A stretch of 64,000 bases of DNA from assembly GCA_963970005.1 (NCBI GenBank), contig CAXAMN010025361.1, positions 1,553,427-1,617,426 on the forward strand. Direction: 5' to 3'. The notes beneath the pieces are model-generated. The model saw only the letters and a list, made by a program, of their open reading frames with translations. It did not search any database and was not told where the DNA came from. Numbering within the stretch: the stretch's first letter is position 1; each line of letters opens with the position of its first letter. The position numbers and the translations under genes are program-made. This document shows positions 23,571-33,862 of the stretch, in pieces. The DNA comes from Durusdinium trenchii (lineage: Eukaryota; Sar; Dinophyceae; Suessiales; Symbiodiniaceae).

Positions 23571-24429
23571 TCTCATTGCAGGACAAGGACAAGCGCGAGT
23601 ATTTTTTGAAAATCAACCAAGCCAGAGCTGGGGCCGTTGTGATTGGCGTGTAGGGGACATGAGTGATCCCAGAATAGATTTGAAATGTGGGTCTCCGCAA
23701 AAAATAACAACAATGGACTCTACATCCATTTTGGGGTTGCTATACACGATTTGTATCCATTTGCAAAAGGCTTCGAGCTTTTCTCGCTCTTTGTGGGGAG
23801 CATGAAACGTTGATTGGTCGAGTCGTCACGCCTGTGGAGACACGCACCATATCCGTATCATATTGTTCTAGAAACAAACGAACAAATGCTAGGCCAGCAA
23901 AGCTTCCAGTGATCGTTCTCCATTGCGACCGCTAGGCAGCGCTGAAGAACCTGCTAGAGAGAGAGAGAGAGAGAACACTTCTGAAAAAGGTAGCACGTGA
24001 CATGCATTTTCCCCACCCATGGCGCAGTCCCTGCCGTAGTCCGTGTAGTCCCTGCCCGCCCCCTGCATCTCGAACACCTCTCCCACACCTTTTTCCAGAC
24101 TTCATGTGTTCAATGAAAGACTTCGGTTGGAGGCCATCGCTATTAGGTGCTGCGGTCCCACTGGCGGTCCATCCGCCTCCTCTCCGGCGGTCATCCCGGT
24201 CGTCACGGTCATCCCGCCGACCTGGGTTGATCGACACGGAAACCAGATCGCTTGCCTGTCCTGAAATCTTCTGAGGGCTTAACATGGTTTAACCTTTAGG
24301 GGGTTCGTTTGGTGATAAATCCCTTGTAAACCAAGGGGGCTAAGGGTCTAAGTATACCAAGGGAGAGATATTATACCTGGGTTTGGCATCATTCTTGCCA
24401 CATGCTGAAAGCCCATCTACCTTGCTGAT

Positions 24430-24430
<1 letters not shown>

Positions 24431-24460
<30 letters not shown>

Positions 24461-24493
24461 AACAACGACAACAACGACAACAACAACAACAAC
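24431..24493. repeat. GAC/AAC trinucleotide microsatellite
   Basis: About ten GAC units followed by mixed AAC/GAC units; on the plus strand it yields a spurious poly-Thr frame. Confidence 0.9.
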
Positions 24494-25235
24494 ATACGAC
24501 AACCAGGACGCACAAGAGGTGGTTAATACACGCCCCTTAACTCTTAACCTCAAAAAAACACCCCGAACAGGGGGGGTCCTGGAAACACAGCCTCCAAATG
24601 TTGTTTTTCACAGAAGAATCACTTCCACTTCGGTCGCCAAAATCGCCCCATCGGTCCCCGTCGCCGTCGCCGGGGAAGGACTGTACCTCCCTGGGCCCCA
24701 ACGGTCATCCTGATCATCCCGATGAAGGAAGGACTCTGGGTCGCGGCCCTGCGACATGCAGTGATTGGCACGGAAGAGATGGTCATCCGATGTTCTCAAA
24801 AGACCTGGTCTGAGGCTGTTTGTACAGGGTCTGTAGCAACCTGTTTCTCGTGGTTTCAACTTTCAAAGCACGGGATTCATGTTTCGATGTCCTCTAACCT
24901 CCATTCCATATCCCATCCTATCCTGCATGCCCTCCCACCTGTGCCAGCAACTCTGAGGGGCTCAGCTTGTTCCGGGGCGCCCAATCCTGGCGGTTTCGTG
25001 GCGACCGGAGCCCTGTCTATGGAATGGGAGGCCTTCGGTGCAAGCGATTCGGTCCAACCCGGATCGTCACTGCGACACATCCCCAGATCGTTTCAAGTTC
25101 TTGTAGGGCTGGAGTATACACGAATCTATATGTCGTACAGATTGGTATAGGTAGGTATAGCCAAATCTTTGGCATTCTTCTCGCAATTGAAAGAAAACAT
25201 AGACTTTGGAACCCACGAGCTTGACGCCCATTCAC

Positions 25236-28200
25236 TCCTTCCGCTCGTACTTGTTCCGGATCCAAGCGGCGATCCTGAAAGCGAGAAGTCGAAGCCAAGA
25301 TTGCAGGATGCTGTCGAGACTAGGGGTGGTGTGTGTGTGTGTTTTTTGTTACTAGTAGCTTCTTGCTACTACTAGTAATGCCATTGTTACTAGTAGCGAT
25401 GCCCGTGTTACTTGGATAGTGCTGTTTTGCCTGCAGGTCTGTTTGAAAGGGTCATGGTGACGCCTGGGCACACTGTCGATTTTAGCTCAAATCTGGAATT
25501 GCGCACGTCCTGCACAGAATAGAATCAGTATTGATAGTACTCTACTGTAGCAATAGTAATATGAGGCACCAGGGGGTCCAACTCCCTGCCTCTAATTGAC
25601 CCGCCAAGGGTCAGGGCCTTCAGAAGGGTTGCTTTAAGTCCCCCCTTGTGATGCCTCACTGACCGCCAGCCCCACTCCCACTGGCCGCCATCCAAACCTC
25701 TCGCCGCTGCATTTTGCAACCCACACTTCTATTCCGACATAGCACAGCACCAGCAGCCAACGCAAAAAGAGGGATCCAAACCCGCGAACCGCCCCGGAAC
25801 CGTCTGGCCCTGTCCCTGGCCCTGCCGTTCTGGCCCACGCACACGCACACGCCACACGCACACGTTCTGGCACCCCACTGCTATGTTGAATGCCTTTGAA
25901 ACCTGCTACCATCCCTGTTCTTGTTTCTGCTGTCCGCGAAGGGCCGGCCGGGATCCAATTCACGAACTCACCAAAGTACTTTTAGCATCGATAGCCGCGG
26001 GAGTCTCTGCCGTTTTTATTGGTATTCTCTGGGTTTCTCTCGTGGAATGATTTACAGCAATTGATTCTGCAACTGCTTGACTTCGGGCAAAGCAGCGACT
26101 ATGGTACACAAATGTATGCAATCACACATTACTCCGCACATTAAAAGGCAGCAGCATGTTTTCCGTGGCTCGGGTTTCTTCGGTCACCATAGGCCGAAGG
26201 GAGCGAAAAGGGATCGAAAAGGGACTGGAAGGAAACCGCTCGGGTCAATCTGCGGAACCACACCGTCGTCCGCGGAACCTGTGTATCTTCGCTGCCAACG
26301 TCAAACACATCTTGTTCGCTCCAATGGAGGGGGGTAGGACACCCCGCAATGAAAACTTGGGTGTTTCAGGTGGTGATGGATGGTGATGTTGATTGAAATC
26401 GGCAAAGATTTGGAGGTTTCGACCCATTCCAACTTGGACGTCCTCCCATCAACCCCAGCCCTGAGACGAGTCCACCTGGAGCCCTTTTCGACGACCGTCC
26501 AAGGAGCTTGTCTTTGCTATCGCCTTCCTGGGGCTGCTGTAGATCCTGCAAGCTCCGTCTGAACACACTTCACTGCGGGGTCACTCTCAATCCGGATTCA
26601 CCCTGAATCGCATCTAGCCAAGGCCGAGAACGAGAACGCGAAGGTGTGACATTGGTGTGCTGTCATGGCATGTTTGAGACGACAGTCTCATGTCACTGAT
26701 TTTTGTGCGCTTACATCTTGTGCGATGAGCCGGGATTGAACTGAAAGAAAAAACATATGGAGACAGAATAGCTAAATGTCAATGGCCAGAAACTATTGGT
26801 GCGTCCTCTTCACGACAAACCAAAAAGTCGGCTACGTGGGAAAGCTGTCTGCATTCATCTCTGAGAGTTTGTTTCGACAGGAACTGTACAGGTCCTTTGC
26901 GTTGCTTGTCGATGGTCCAAAAGCATCTTGTCTAAAGGATCCCAAAACAGACTCGACTCCCCGACCAGTGGTGGGCTGGTGGGCAACGAAGCAAAGCTGA
27001 CCATGTCGAACAGTTGCTTCGCACCACAAAATCGAGTCGGTGAAAACATCCGCACCAGCATCCGGACTTTCGACGACGAGAGAATCAGCGCGCGAATTCG
27101 CGCTGGGCGAAGGGGCGTACCCGCGGTAGTCTGTAGAGGTAGTAGTCGTTTCCAATGCGGTTCCCAACTTTGCTGACCTGACTGAAAAAACGAGCCCAAC
27201 ATCTAGACGGTTCATGACTATTTGATCTTGCCTCTGCACTGCCGCTGTGTACGACAGGTCTTCTTCTATCTACTGCAGATGTACCACTAAAGGTGAAAAT
27301 TGTTGGGTTATGACATCCAAGTGCCGTTTGCGTTTGCCCAAATGTCCACGCATGATTCTTTAAACTGTGAACATGATAAACAACTGGAAAAAGTAAAACA
27401 GAACTTGACAACAGTAAGCAGCTCGTCTTCAAAAAAGCACTTAAACACTTGGTGCCGACATGTTGCAGTGTCAATCCATTTGGGTTGCCACTTGTCTAGG
27501 GTCACACTTTTGACCACCTGGCAGCGTTGCGGCACCGTCTTACTGTAATAGCGACATCGTCTGCGTAGCGACTGCGCGGGTGATGGAGGGGTAGTTGTTG
27601 ATAGAAGGAATCCCCTGGTCAATGCTCTTGATGGTCAACCGGGATTGTTGACAGAAGGACTCTCTCCACCTCGCGATGTTGAAGGAACATCCAAACAAGG
27701 GCCTGATACAAAAGCTTGAAAATCAAAGGAATCGCCCATTTGGGGCATGTTTTTTCCTTGTGCCTCGTTCAGGTCTTTTTTAATGAGAGCCTTATGAGGT
27801 TTGGCAATCTCTTTTTTTACCACATAACTTCAGTGCACCCCTGACCATTCGAATCAGTCCACCCCCCCTGACCATTGGAGTCATTTTGATTGTGCTAGGT
27901 ACAATCGTGCCTCAGCAAAAATATTAGTGGTTCCACGCACCTGTTTGTCGGCGGCAAGTGTGTGTACACTGGGGTGCCGAAAGTTGCGCTTCTTGACTTC
28001 TTAAACGGGACAAACCCTTTCCCCTTAGAATCCTACGTGCAACATGTCGACACCTAAGTTGCGGTCAGATTTCCACACCGGAAAGCCTTATAAGCGTTAT
28101 GAAATTTAAACGGGTGAGGAAATCTGACCGTGCTGTACCTGCCAGGCAAAATGGACGTGTCAATCCGATCCGCTGTAGACCGCAAGTGTCATGTTGGAAC

Positions 28201-28910
28201 TACAGTATGTGTGGCTGAAGCAAAACAAAAAGACTCTTCAAAGATCGAAGCCGGGTCAATATAGTGACAAAGATTTGGGGGGCTATTCTTCTTGTGAGCA
28301 CTTCCGTCCATCTGTTCTTGTCCCCCATAGCTTGCCACTCCTTCATTCCAGGATCCGTTTTACATCTTTTTCCTGGATGAGAACCTCCACATCCCCGCCA
28401 GCATCTTCACCCCAATCGGGGAACCGACCTCCCAACCCTGATTTACCTTGGCATTCCAGCCCACCTCCCTACCATGCTAGACCGTAGAACCGACCACCTA
28501 CTCCGGGTCCACCTCTTCCGGGACCTCTGCGGCCCCGTGCGCGGCCCCCGTTCGGCCCCCGCACCGAGACGTGGACGCCCAGGGATCGATGCGTGCCGCT
28601 GCAGTCGATGCACACGAGGACGCCCAGATTCACCGAAGCCTGGGGCGCAGGCTGAAGGGGATCGGTGGGGATCGGTCGCGAGGCGTCGGCTTGGTGGCCG
28701 CTTGGGGGTTCGGTTCGCACCACCCACCGATGGTGCAAGACTATCCAATTGGGCGCTCATGGTGCTCAAGGCACATGTATGGGGGCTTTGTTCCCGTCTC
28801 CGTCTCGAACGCCCGTCCTTGCCCTCACCGTCTTCGGGTACTGTATCTGGTTTTTGTTGGGAAATAGCGGACCCTCCTGGCCCAAGTGGTGTTTGGATGT
28901 TTTGTGGTCT

Positions 28911-28955
<45 letters not shown>

Positions 28956-30161
28956 GGACGACTCTTCTTCCAGAGGGATCGAACTGGGGGCTCCCGATTT
29001 CAATACACATCCATTCATTTGGATGAGACATTTGACATTTCCCTAAGTTACGGACACAATGGAATAAACTTGACAAACAGCTGGGTTGGTCCATGGTTGT
29101 GTGTACAATGAAGGTCAAATGATTGTGCAATCAACCAAGTCGCATTGCATGCCGGGAAGACAAAGAATGCGAAAACAACGACACTTTTCCTGTATAGCTA
29201 GTTTGGGCTCAGTGGCTGCTAGTCTTTTGCAACTGGAAGCTTAAAAACGTAACTATTGTGTGGATGGAAAGAGAGAGACAGAGAGAGCGCGCGCGCATTA
29301 TTTTGAGAATATTCAAGGATATCAAAAGAACTGGCAGGATTTGAGAATGAGCAAGTGTCTTCGACTTGAGTATACTGTATACTTGAGTCGCAAAACTACA
29401 TACACCAGAGATGTCAAAGGCCACAAAGGTTCCATACAGGCAGCACCCTGAAATAACCGCCACCGCGTCGAAGGCGATCGATGCTGTTGTGGCAGAGGTG
29501 CACCGTTAGACACATCACCCTACATCAGCAATCACCCCATCACATCGGCACATGTCACTTTTGTCACTTCAACTCATGACACATCACATCCACCTGTCGG
29601 CTGAAATCGATTTGGAAGCTTCTCCCCTCCTTCCATGGGCGCCGGAGGCGCTACGAGGATCTTGAAAGCCACTGGATTTTGTAGAAAGGAGTCTTGTATT
29701 CTTCAAATTGGCCCAATCAATATATTTATATATTGCTGTGTATATATATATATATTATACATATTTATATATATATATATGGATTCTACTTGTATCCACT
29801 TTGAAGAACTTGGAGAGCCCAGGCAGGCGAAAGCACCTATTCTTGAAGTTCGAATTCCCGAAGACCTTGTGCCGTGGAGGTCACATCGATCTCGAAGACA
29901 CACTGCGCAACACCGCGGAGGTTTCTCATGGATCCATGCCCTGTGCATTGATCAATGCACAAAGGATCTATGCAACACTTCCCTCTCAGCCAAGAGTGGG
30001 TTTTGAGGCCTAGGCAAAGTATGTCGAGCACCATTTCCCCTCTCATCCATCCAGAAGGAGGGAGGCCGAGGCCCAGGCCCAACCTCCTCCACATCGCCAA
30101 CCTCCTGAGCTCCCAAGCCCAGCGCGGCGCTTTGGCGCCACAGTCCGCGCAGGACCGGTTC
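25236..30161 (-). CDS. ArfGAP-domain protein (five exons placed)
   Basis: ArfGAP proteins stimulate GTP hydrolysis by Arf GTPases in vesicle traffic. Five minus-strand exons rebuild the zinc-finger domain: E1 30161-30119 (NRSCADCGAKAPRW), E2 28639-28565 (ending HRSLGVHVS), E3 27517-27467 (VVKSVTLDKWQPKWIDT), E4 27177-27121 (VSKVGNRIGNDYYLYRLPR) and E5 25274-25236 (IAAWIRNKYERK). Joined, they give the CX2CX16CX2CX4R signature, with the catalytic arginine of CSGTHR present. E1/E2, E2/E3 and E3/E4 are phase-compatible; donors after E1 and E3 are GC, after E2 GT. E4 to E5 is out of phase as drawn, and the usual linker before the IRNKYE motif is absent, so a small exon between 27120 and 25275 is probably missing. 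Exons 5' of E1 and 3' of E5 were not found. Introns hold a CTAGTAG cluster and CTA and TA microsatellites. Family is confident; ends are partial. Confidence 0.85.
25347..25416. repeat. CTAGTAG modular repeat cluster in an ArfGAP intron
   Basis: Modules CTAGTAGCTTCTTGCTA, CTAGTAATGCCATTGTTA and CTAGTAGCGATGCCCGTGTTA, 73 bp upstream (minus strand) of exon E5. Confidence 0.85.
28911..28955. repeat. CTA trinucleotide microsatellite
   Basis: About fifteen CTA units inside the 1479-bp ArfGAP intron (30118-28640). Confidence 0.95.
29703..29780. repeat. TA-rich microsatellite in an ArfGAP intron
   Basis: TATATTTATATA and ATATATAT runs within the first placed intron. Confidence 0.9.
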
Positions 30162-31937
30162 CTGCGGAGTGGAGGCATGGTGGAAATCCCAAAAAATCCA
30201 GCGAAGTTATATCGATATCCACGACCTTCTGTGCATTGAGAAGTTCTTCAACACCGACCCGCGCCGGTCTGAGCACGGACCTGGGATTGGCTTCGGGGAC
30301 CGGGACCCGTGTTTCTTTTTTCGGTCGACTCAGTCCACTCGGGTCCGCGAGCAGTCAATGTTGGGCATTTTGTTGCGAACATCCTCCAACACCATGGAAA
30401 GTTTTGGAACTGGTGGTTTTTGGAGACCTGGCTGGGTAGTCTGCCTCCAATAACCACCCTTTGGGTGTTGCTGGCCCCTTTTGTCCTTTCAGTCTCAGTG
30501 TCCGAAGTAGTGAGGTGAGGGGTCTTCATGTGGGATGTTTCGCTCAAACATATTATATAACACCGACGAACGAACCACTTCCCAGGCCCCAGGCCTCTTT
30601 TGGGCGCAGCTGGGTGGGGCGGGTGGATGAACTCAACAGTTCGCGGGTGTTTGGGCTTTCGGTGTTGGTCAAGGGCAGGGATTGGATTGGTCTTCCCGTC
30701 GACCTCGTCGCATCGGATGGGATTCTCAGGGCATCGAAGTGCCGAACGACGGGCATCGCGGGCATCGAGCGAACGTCCGAAGCGACGCACGGTCTGTTCT
30801 TCCAGACGAACGATTCGGTCCCGAGAGGCGACGTCGCCCGAGGTCGCGCCAGGATGGTTTGCCTGTACAATGGGAGCCTCTACTCCACAAAAAGGGACGT
30901 CAAGCTGGCAAGAGTGGCCTGGGATTCCACTAATCATTAGCTGGTGCTTTGGAGGGACCTAACCCTTGATTAATCACCCCGCCATATGAAGAAGTGTTAT
31001 CCAATTGGGAGGAGTTTATTGATCAAGAGTCTACATTACTTGGCACTCCGAGACTCCACCACCCATGACTCCACGTGATTCACTGGGCGCCACACTCTGG
31101 GCGTGCCTCGGAGAACGCCATGGTTCCCGGGGTTGGAGGATCTTGAGGCAAAGCTTTGCCCTTCTTACTAGTAGCGATGCCCTTGTTACGTTCGTAGCAT
31201 CGCCCGAGGATCTTGAGGACGTTGAGGTATGGTTTCCAAATGCTTTCAGATGGAGGCAAAGCTTGACATCTCTGAATCGTCCTTTTTCCTGGAAGATCAT
31301 GTCTCGAGATCTTCCACAATATTTTAGGATCTCCCCTGACCATCCCTGACCGCTGCCCAAAGGTTTGCCATGGTTTGCCAGTGGATGTACCCTTGCCTGC
31401 AAAAGCCACGGCCAATGTCCGCTGCGAGACCTACCTCCTCGGGTGAGTCTTCCGGGGGGGGGGACCGCATTGAAACGCAACGTGTGTCGCCATGTGATCC
31501 AGCTGCCCTCCTACGGTCGCCTGTACTGGGCCTGATGATCAATGAAGGGGCGTTCTTCACCCAAAAAGGAACAGATCGAATTCGAATGACTGTTTGTTCA
31601 CTGACTCTTGGTTTGAAGTTTTCTTTATTACTCTCTACTGACTCTTGATGAAAATAGAACTTCATGCAAAAGAACTATATAGCTGCCTTTGAATTGCCCT
31701 TCCAAATGACTGAACATCAGCTTGCAGAAGAACTCGCCACCAAAAAGGCAACAAGTGTCCCGTCACCTCATTTTCAAACGTAAAGCATTGCTGGGGTGCA
31801 CCAGCCATTGCAATTCCCTCTGCCTTAAAGAAAACCCCCTGCCGCACCTGCCTTTCGTTCGAGTGTGGCATGAGTCCCACCTTCCAGTTCTGGGTCACGT
31901 GCGGGGGATGTTCTTCTCCCAAATGAAAAAAAATGCC
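30162..31937. other. Upstream part of the ArfGAP locus and intergenic sequence
   Basis: 5' exons of the ArfGAP gene are expected here but none was recognised. Otherwise the stretch holds a 57-bp insert of CTAGTAG-type sequence flanked by 13-bp direct repeats. A possible short minus-strand exon near 31812-31760 (GIAMAGAPQQCFTFENE between a pyrimidine-rich AG and a GT) is noted without assignment. Confidence 0.4.
31136..31218. mobile_element. 57-bp insert flanked by 13-bp direct repeats
   Basis: GAGGATCTTGAGG occurs at 31136-31148 and again at 31206-31218. Between them lie 57 bp carrying CTAGTAG-type modules (TTACTAGTAGCGATGCCC, TTGTTACGTTCGTAGCATCGCCC). The arrangement looks like an insertion with a target-site duplication. 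Confidence 0.5.
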
Positions 31938-32012
31938 TCATCGCATGACTTCACCCGTCCAAGCGGCAATGACCTCGTCCAACTCAGGATTCACCGAATT
32001 CTTCGGCATGGC
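31938..32012 (-). CDS. Candidate terminal exon, unknown gene
   Basis: A 75-bp segment after an acceptor-like CGCCTCAG, open in phase 0 to a TGA stop. It encodes AMPKNSVNPELDEVIAAWTG and a short tail. It could also be a short start exon, given its ATG. Isolated, no family recognised. Confidence 0.3.
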   Translation of the reverse strand, partial: AMPKNSVNPELDEVIAAWTGEVMR

Positions 32013-32270
32013 CTGAGGCGGAGTCCGACACACGAAGCGGACGGGTCTGTGGACGGGTCCGACGTGGTCCGGAAGTTCAGTATCTCGAAGACAGGAGCAA
32101 TACAAATCAAACAGCCCAACCCGACATTTCAGTATGGGTCGAGATTAAGATATGGCTCGTTGTATACTTGAGAGAGGAGAGGGTGAACGAAAGGTAGCAG
32201 GCAATCACAAGTAACCCTGGTAGAAGTCCATGACGGCGTGAACCGGCGCAGGGGGGATTTGATCCAGGGA

Positions 32271-32411
32271 GGGGGGGGGGGGCCGACAAACAGAATCAAC
32301 TCTTACAGGACCAAACTCAATGCACAATCCCAACTCCTGATTGTAATACATTGTAATACATGTTTGCGAAAGCAAGGAGAACTCAGGTAGCTCAAGCTAC
32401 CTTTCGTGATA
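32271..32411 (+). ncRNA. Structured two-hairpin element, copy 2
   Basis: After a G12 run (32271-32282) come a 20-bp block (32321-32342, inverted relative to the matching block at 22892-22912), hairpin TTTGC-gaaa-GCAAG (32363-32376), spacer with AACTC, hairpin GGTAGC-tcaa-GCTACC (32386-32401) and TTTCGTGATA (32402-32411). The last 49 nt align with copy 1. Confidence 0.4.
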
Positions 32412-32689
32412 AATGCTTATTGGGTTTACAACAATAAAAATATAGTATTATTATGTATGCGTATGTGTATCCACCTGTACCTGTTTTTACTCTATTGGGC
32501 GATTCTCATGTCTCGCCCGCAAACAGGAGGCAGGGTTCGTCGGCAGACTTGTCTGTCGGTTCCCTTTCTTTTTCTACCCTACCCTATCTAAAACAGGATG
32601 TTTTTTCCTTTTTTCTTACCTACTTATCTCCCTCAATTGTGGAACTAACCCTAACCCTACCTCTACCTACTCGTAAACTAGCAGAGCTG

Positions 32690-32950
32690 GCCTCCAACTT
32701 GGTGCGATAGCCTCTAACGTACTAGCGATCGCCTTCAACCGTGTCGCTTTGTGCAGTTTTGAATTCTTGCGCATACCACCAACCTACTAAAGCTGGCCTC
32801 CAACGTACCAGGGATGACCTCCAACTGCGTCATGCTGCGCACTTTGAGTTCTTGTGCATGCCCGTCAACGGCCTCCAACCGGTAATGATGGCCACCCACC
32901 TAGATGCGACGGCCTCTAACCTAGAGGCCTAGAGGCGATGGTTCCCAACC
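32690..32950. repeat. Diverged cluster of the CTAGTAG family (GGCCTCCAAC modules)
   Basis: At least eight variants of GCGATGGCCTCCAACCTA (for example GCTGGCCTCCAACGTAC and GCGACGGCCTCTAACCTAG) spaced irregularly, matching the GGAGGCCATCGCTA module of other clusters. Confidence 0.65.
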
Positions 32951-33314
32951 TACTCACTGCTTAACTCAGGATTGTTTTTACCTAGGCGGTTTACTTAGGC
33001 TGGCGTGTCTCTCTCTCTCTCCCTCTCTCTGTCTTTCTATTTGTGAGGTTCGGCGAATTCGCTGGGCACCTTTGTAGACTGTAGACATGCACAAAGTATT
33101 ACAAAAAATTGCAACGTTCAACTTCATATCACCTACCATCCCACCGTCAGGAAAAAAGGAAATGGTCATTTCCAAGCCCATCTCCGGTCGTTCAGAAAGT
33201 CGAACAAAGCGTTCGATGTGTTTCGTGTTTCGTTAGCTGGTCTGGAGCACCAGAAGAATTCCTCCCTCCAGTCGGGGCCATCTTCAAAGAGTTGAAGGGA
33301 AGGTCAAAGCATTA

Positions 33315-33450
33315 TTCGGAAACTAAAAGGTGATCTTCGGAAGTTTTACGGTTTTCTTAGGAAACTAATCCTCGGAAATTTTACGGTTTTCTTCGGAAAC
33401 TAATCTTCCGAAGCTCTACGGTTTTCTTCAAACACTAATGTTCGGAAACT
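33315..33450. repeat. About 42-bp tandem repeat, three copies
   Basis: Units carry CTTCGGAAACTAATC followed by TTTTACGGTTTTCTT, with decay toward both ends. Confidence 0.8.
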
Positions 33451-33673
33451 ACAAAGAGTCGATGAGTCGAAAAAAACATCAAACCCGCACGAAAAAGTTC
33501 CTGCAGATCGCAAACTAGGCATGTATAAAACTATATACGGTAGCCGTCACAAGGTAGGTCAATATCCCACCCCCCACCCCCCACCCACCCAGTGCTCCTT
33601 CATGCAATTTGGTTATATACAATATTGTAAAAAGTTCTGAAGAATACTTTCTAAAGCATGCAAATAAGCGTCT

Positions 33674-33862
33674 GAAGACCGCGAAATAGTTTCTGAAGAT
33701 CGCGAAATAGTTCCTGAAGATCGCGAAATAGTTTCTGACGATCGCGAAATAGTTCCTGAAGATCGCCAAATAGTTTCTGAAGATCGCCAAATAGTTTCTG
33801 AAGATCACGAAATAGTTTCTGAAGATCGCAAAATAGTTTCTGAAGATCGCAAAATAGTGTGT
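33674..33862. repeat. 21-bp tandem repeat, nine copies
   Basis: Unit GAAGATCGCGAAATAGTTTCT, nine exact-length copies with one to three substitutions each. At seven codons per unit, two minus-strand frames stay open (LFRDLQK-like and IFRNYFA-like peptides). Confidence 0.95.

Larger units (their letters stand above)
21213..25235. other. Repeat-rich intergenic stretch
   Basis: No gene supported. Holds two CTAGTAG clusters, GA-rich and G-rich minisatellites, a G23 run, a structured two-hairpin element, TA microsatellites (22360-22375, 22976-22991, 23490-23570), a short GA run at about 23955-23973 and a GAC/AAC microsatellite. Confidence 0.55.

Noticed and set aside
30461-30940. Plus-strand frame with a segment vaguely like an RNase P Rpp29 core
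   Set aside because: The similarity is a few glycines and isoleucines, with no splice partners; too weak to report as a gene.
32646-32664. CTAACCCTAACCCTACC as an interstitial telomere repeat
   Set aside because: Only two units, and it does not clearly match the TTTAGGG type expected for dinoflagellates.
33315-33862. CRISPR-like repeat arrays
   Set aside because: The repeats are contiguous tandem units without unique spacers, and the sequence is eukaryotic.
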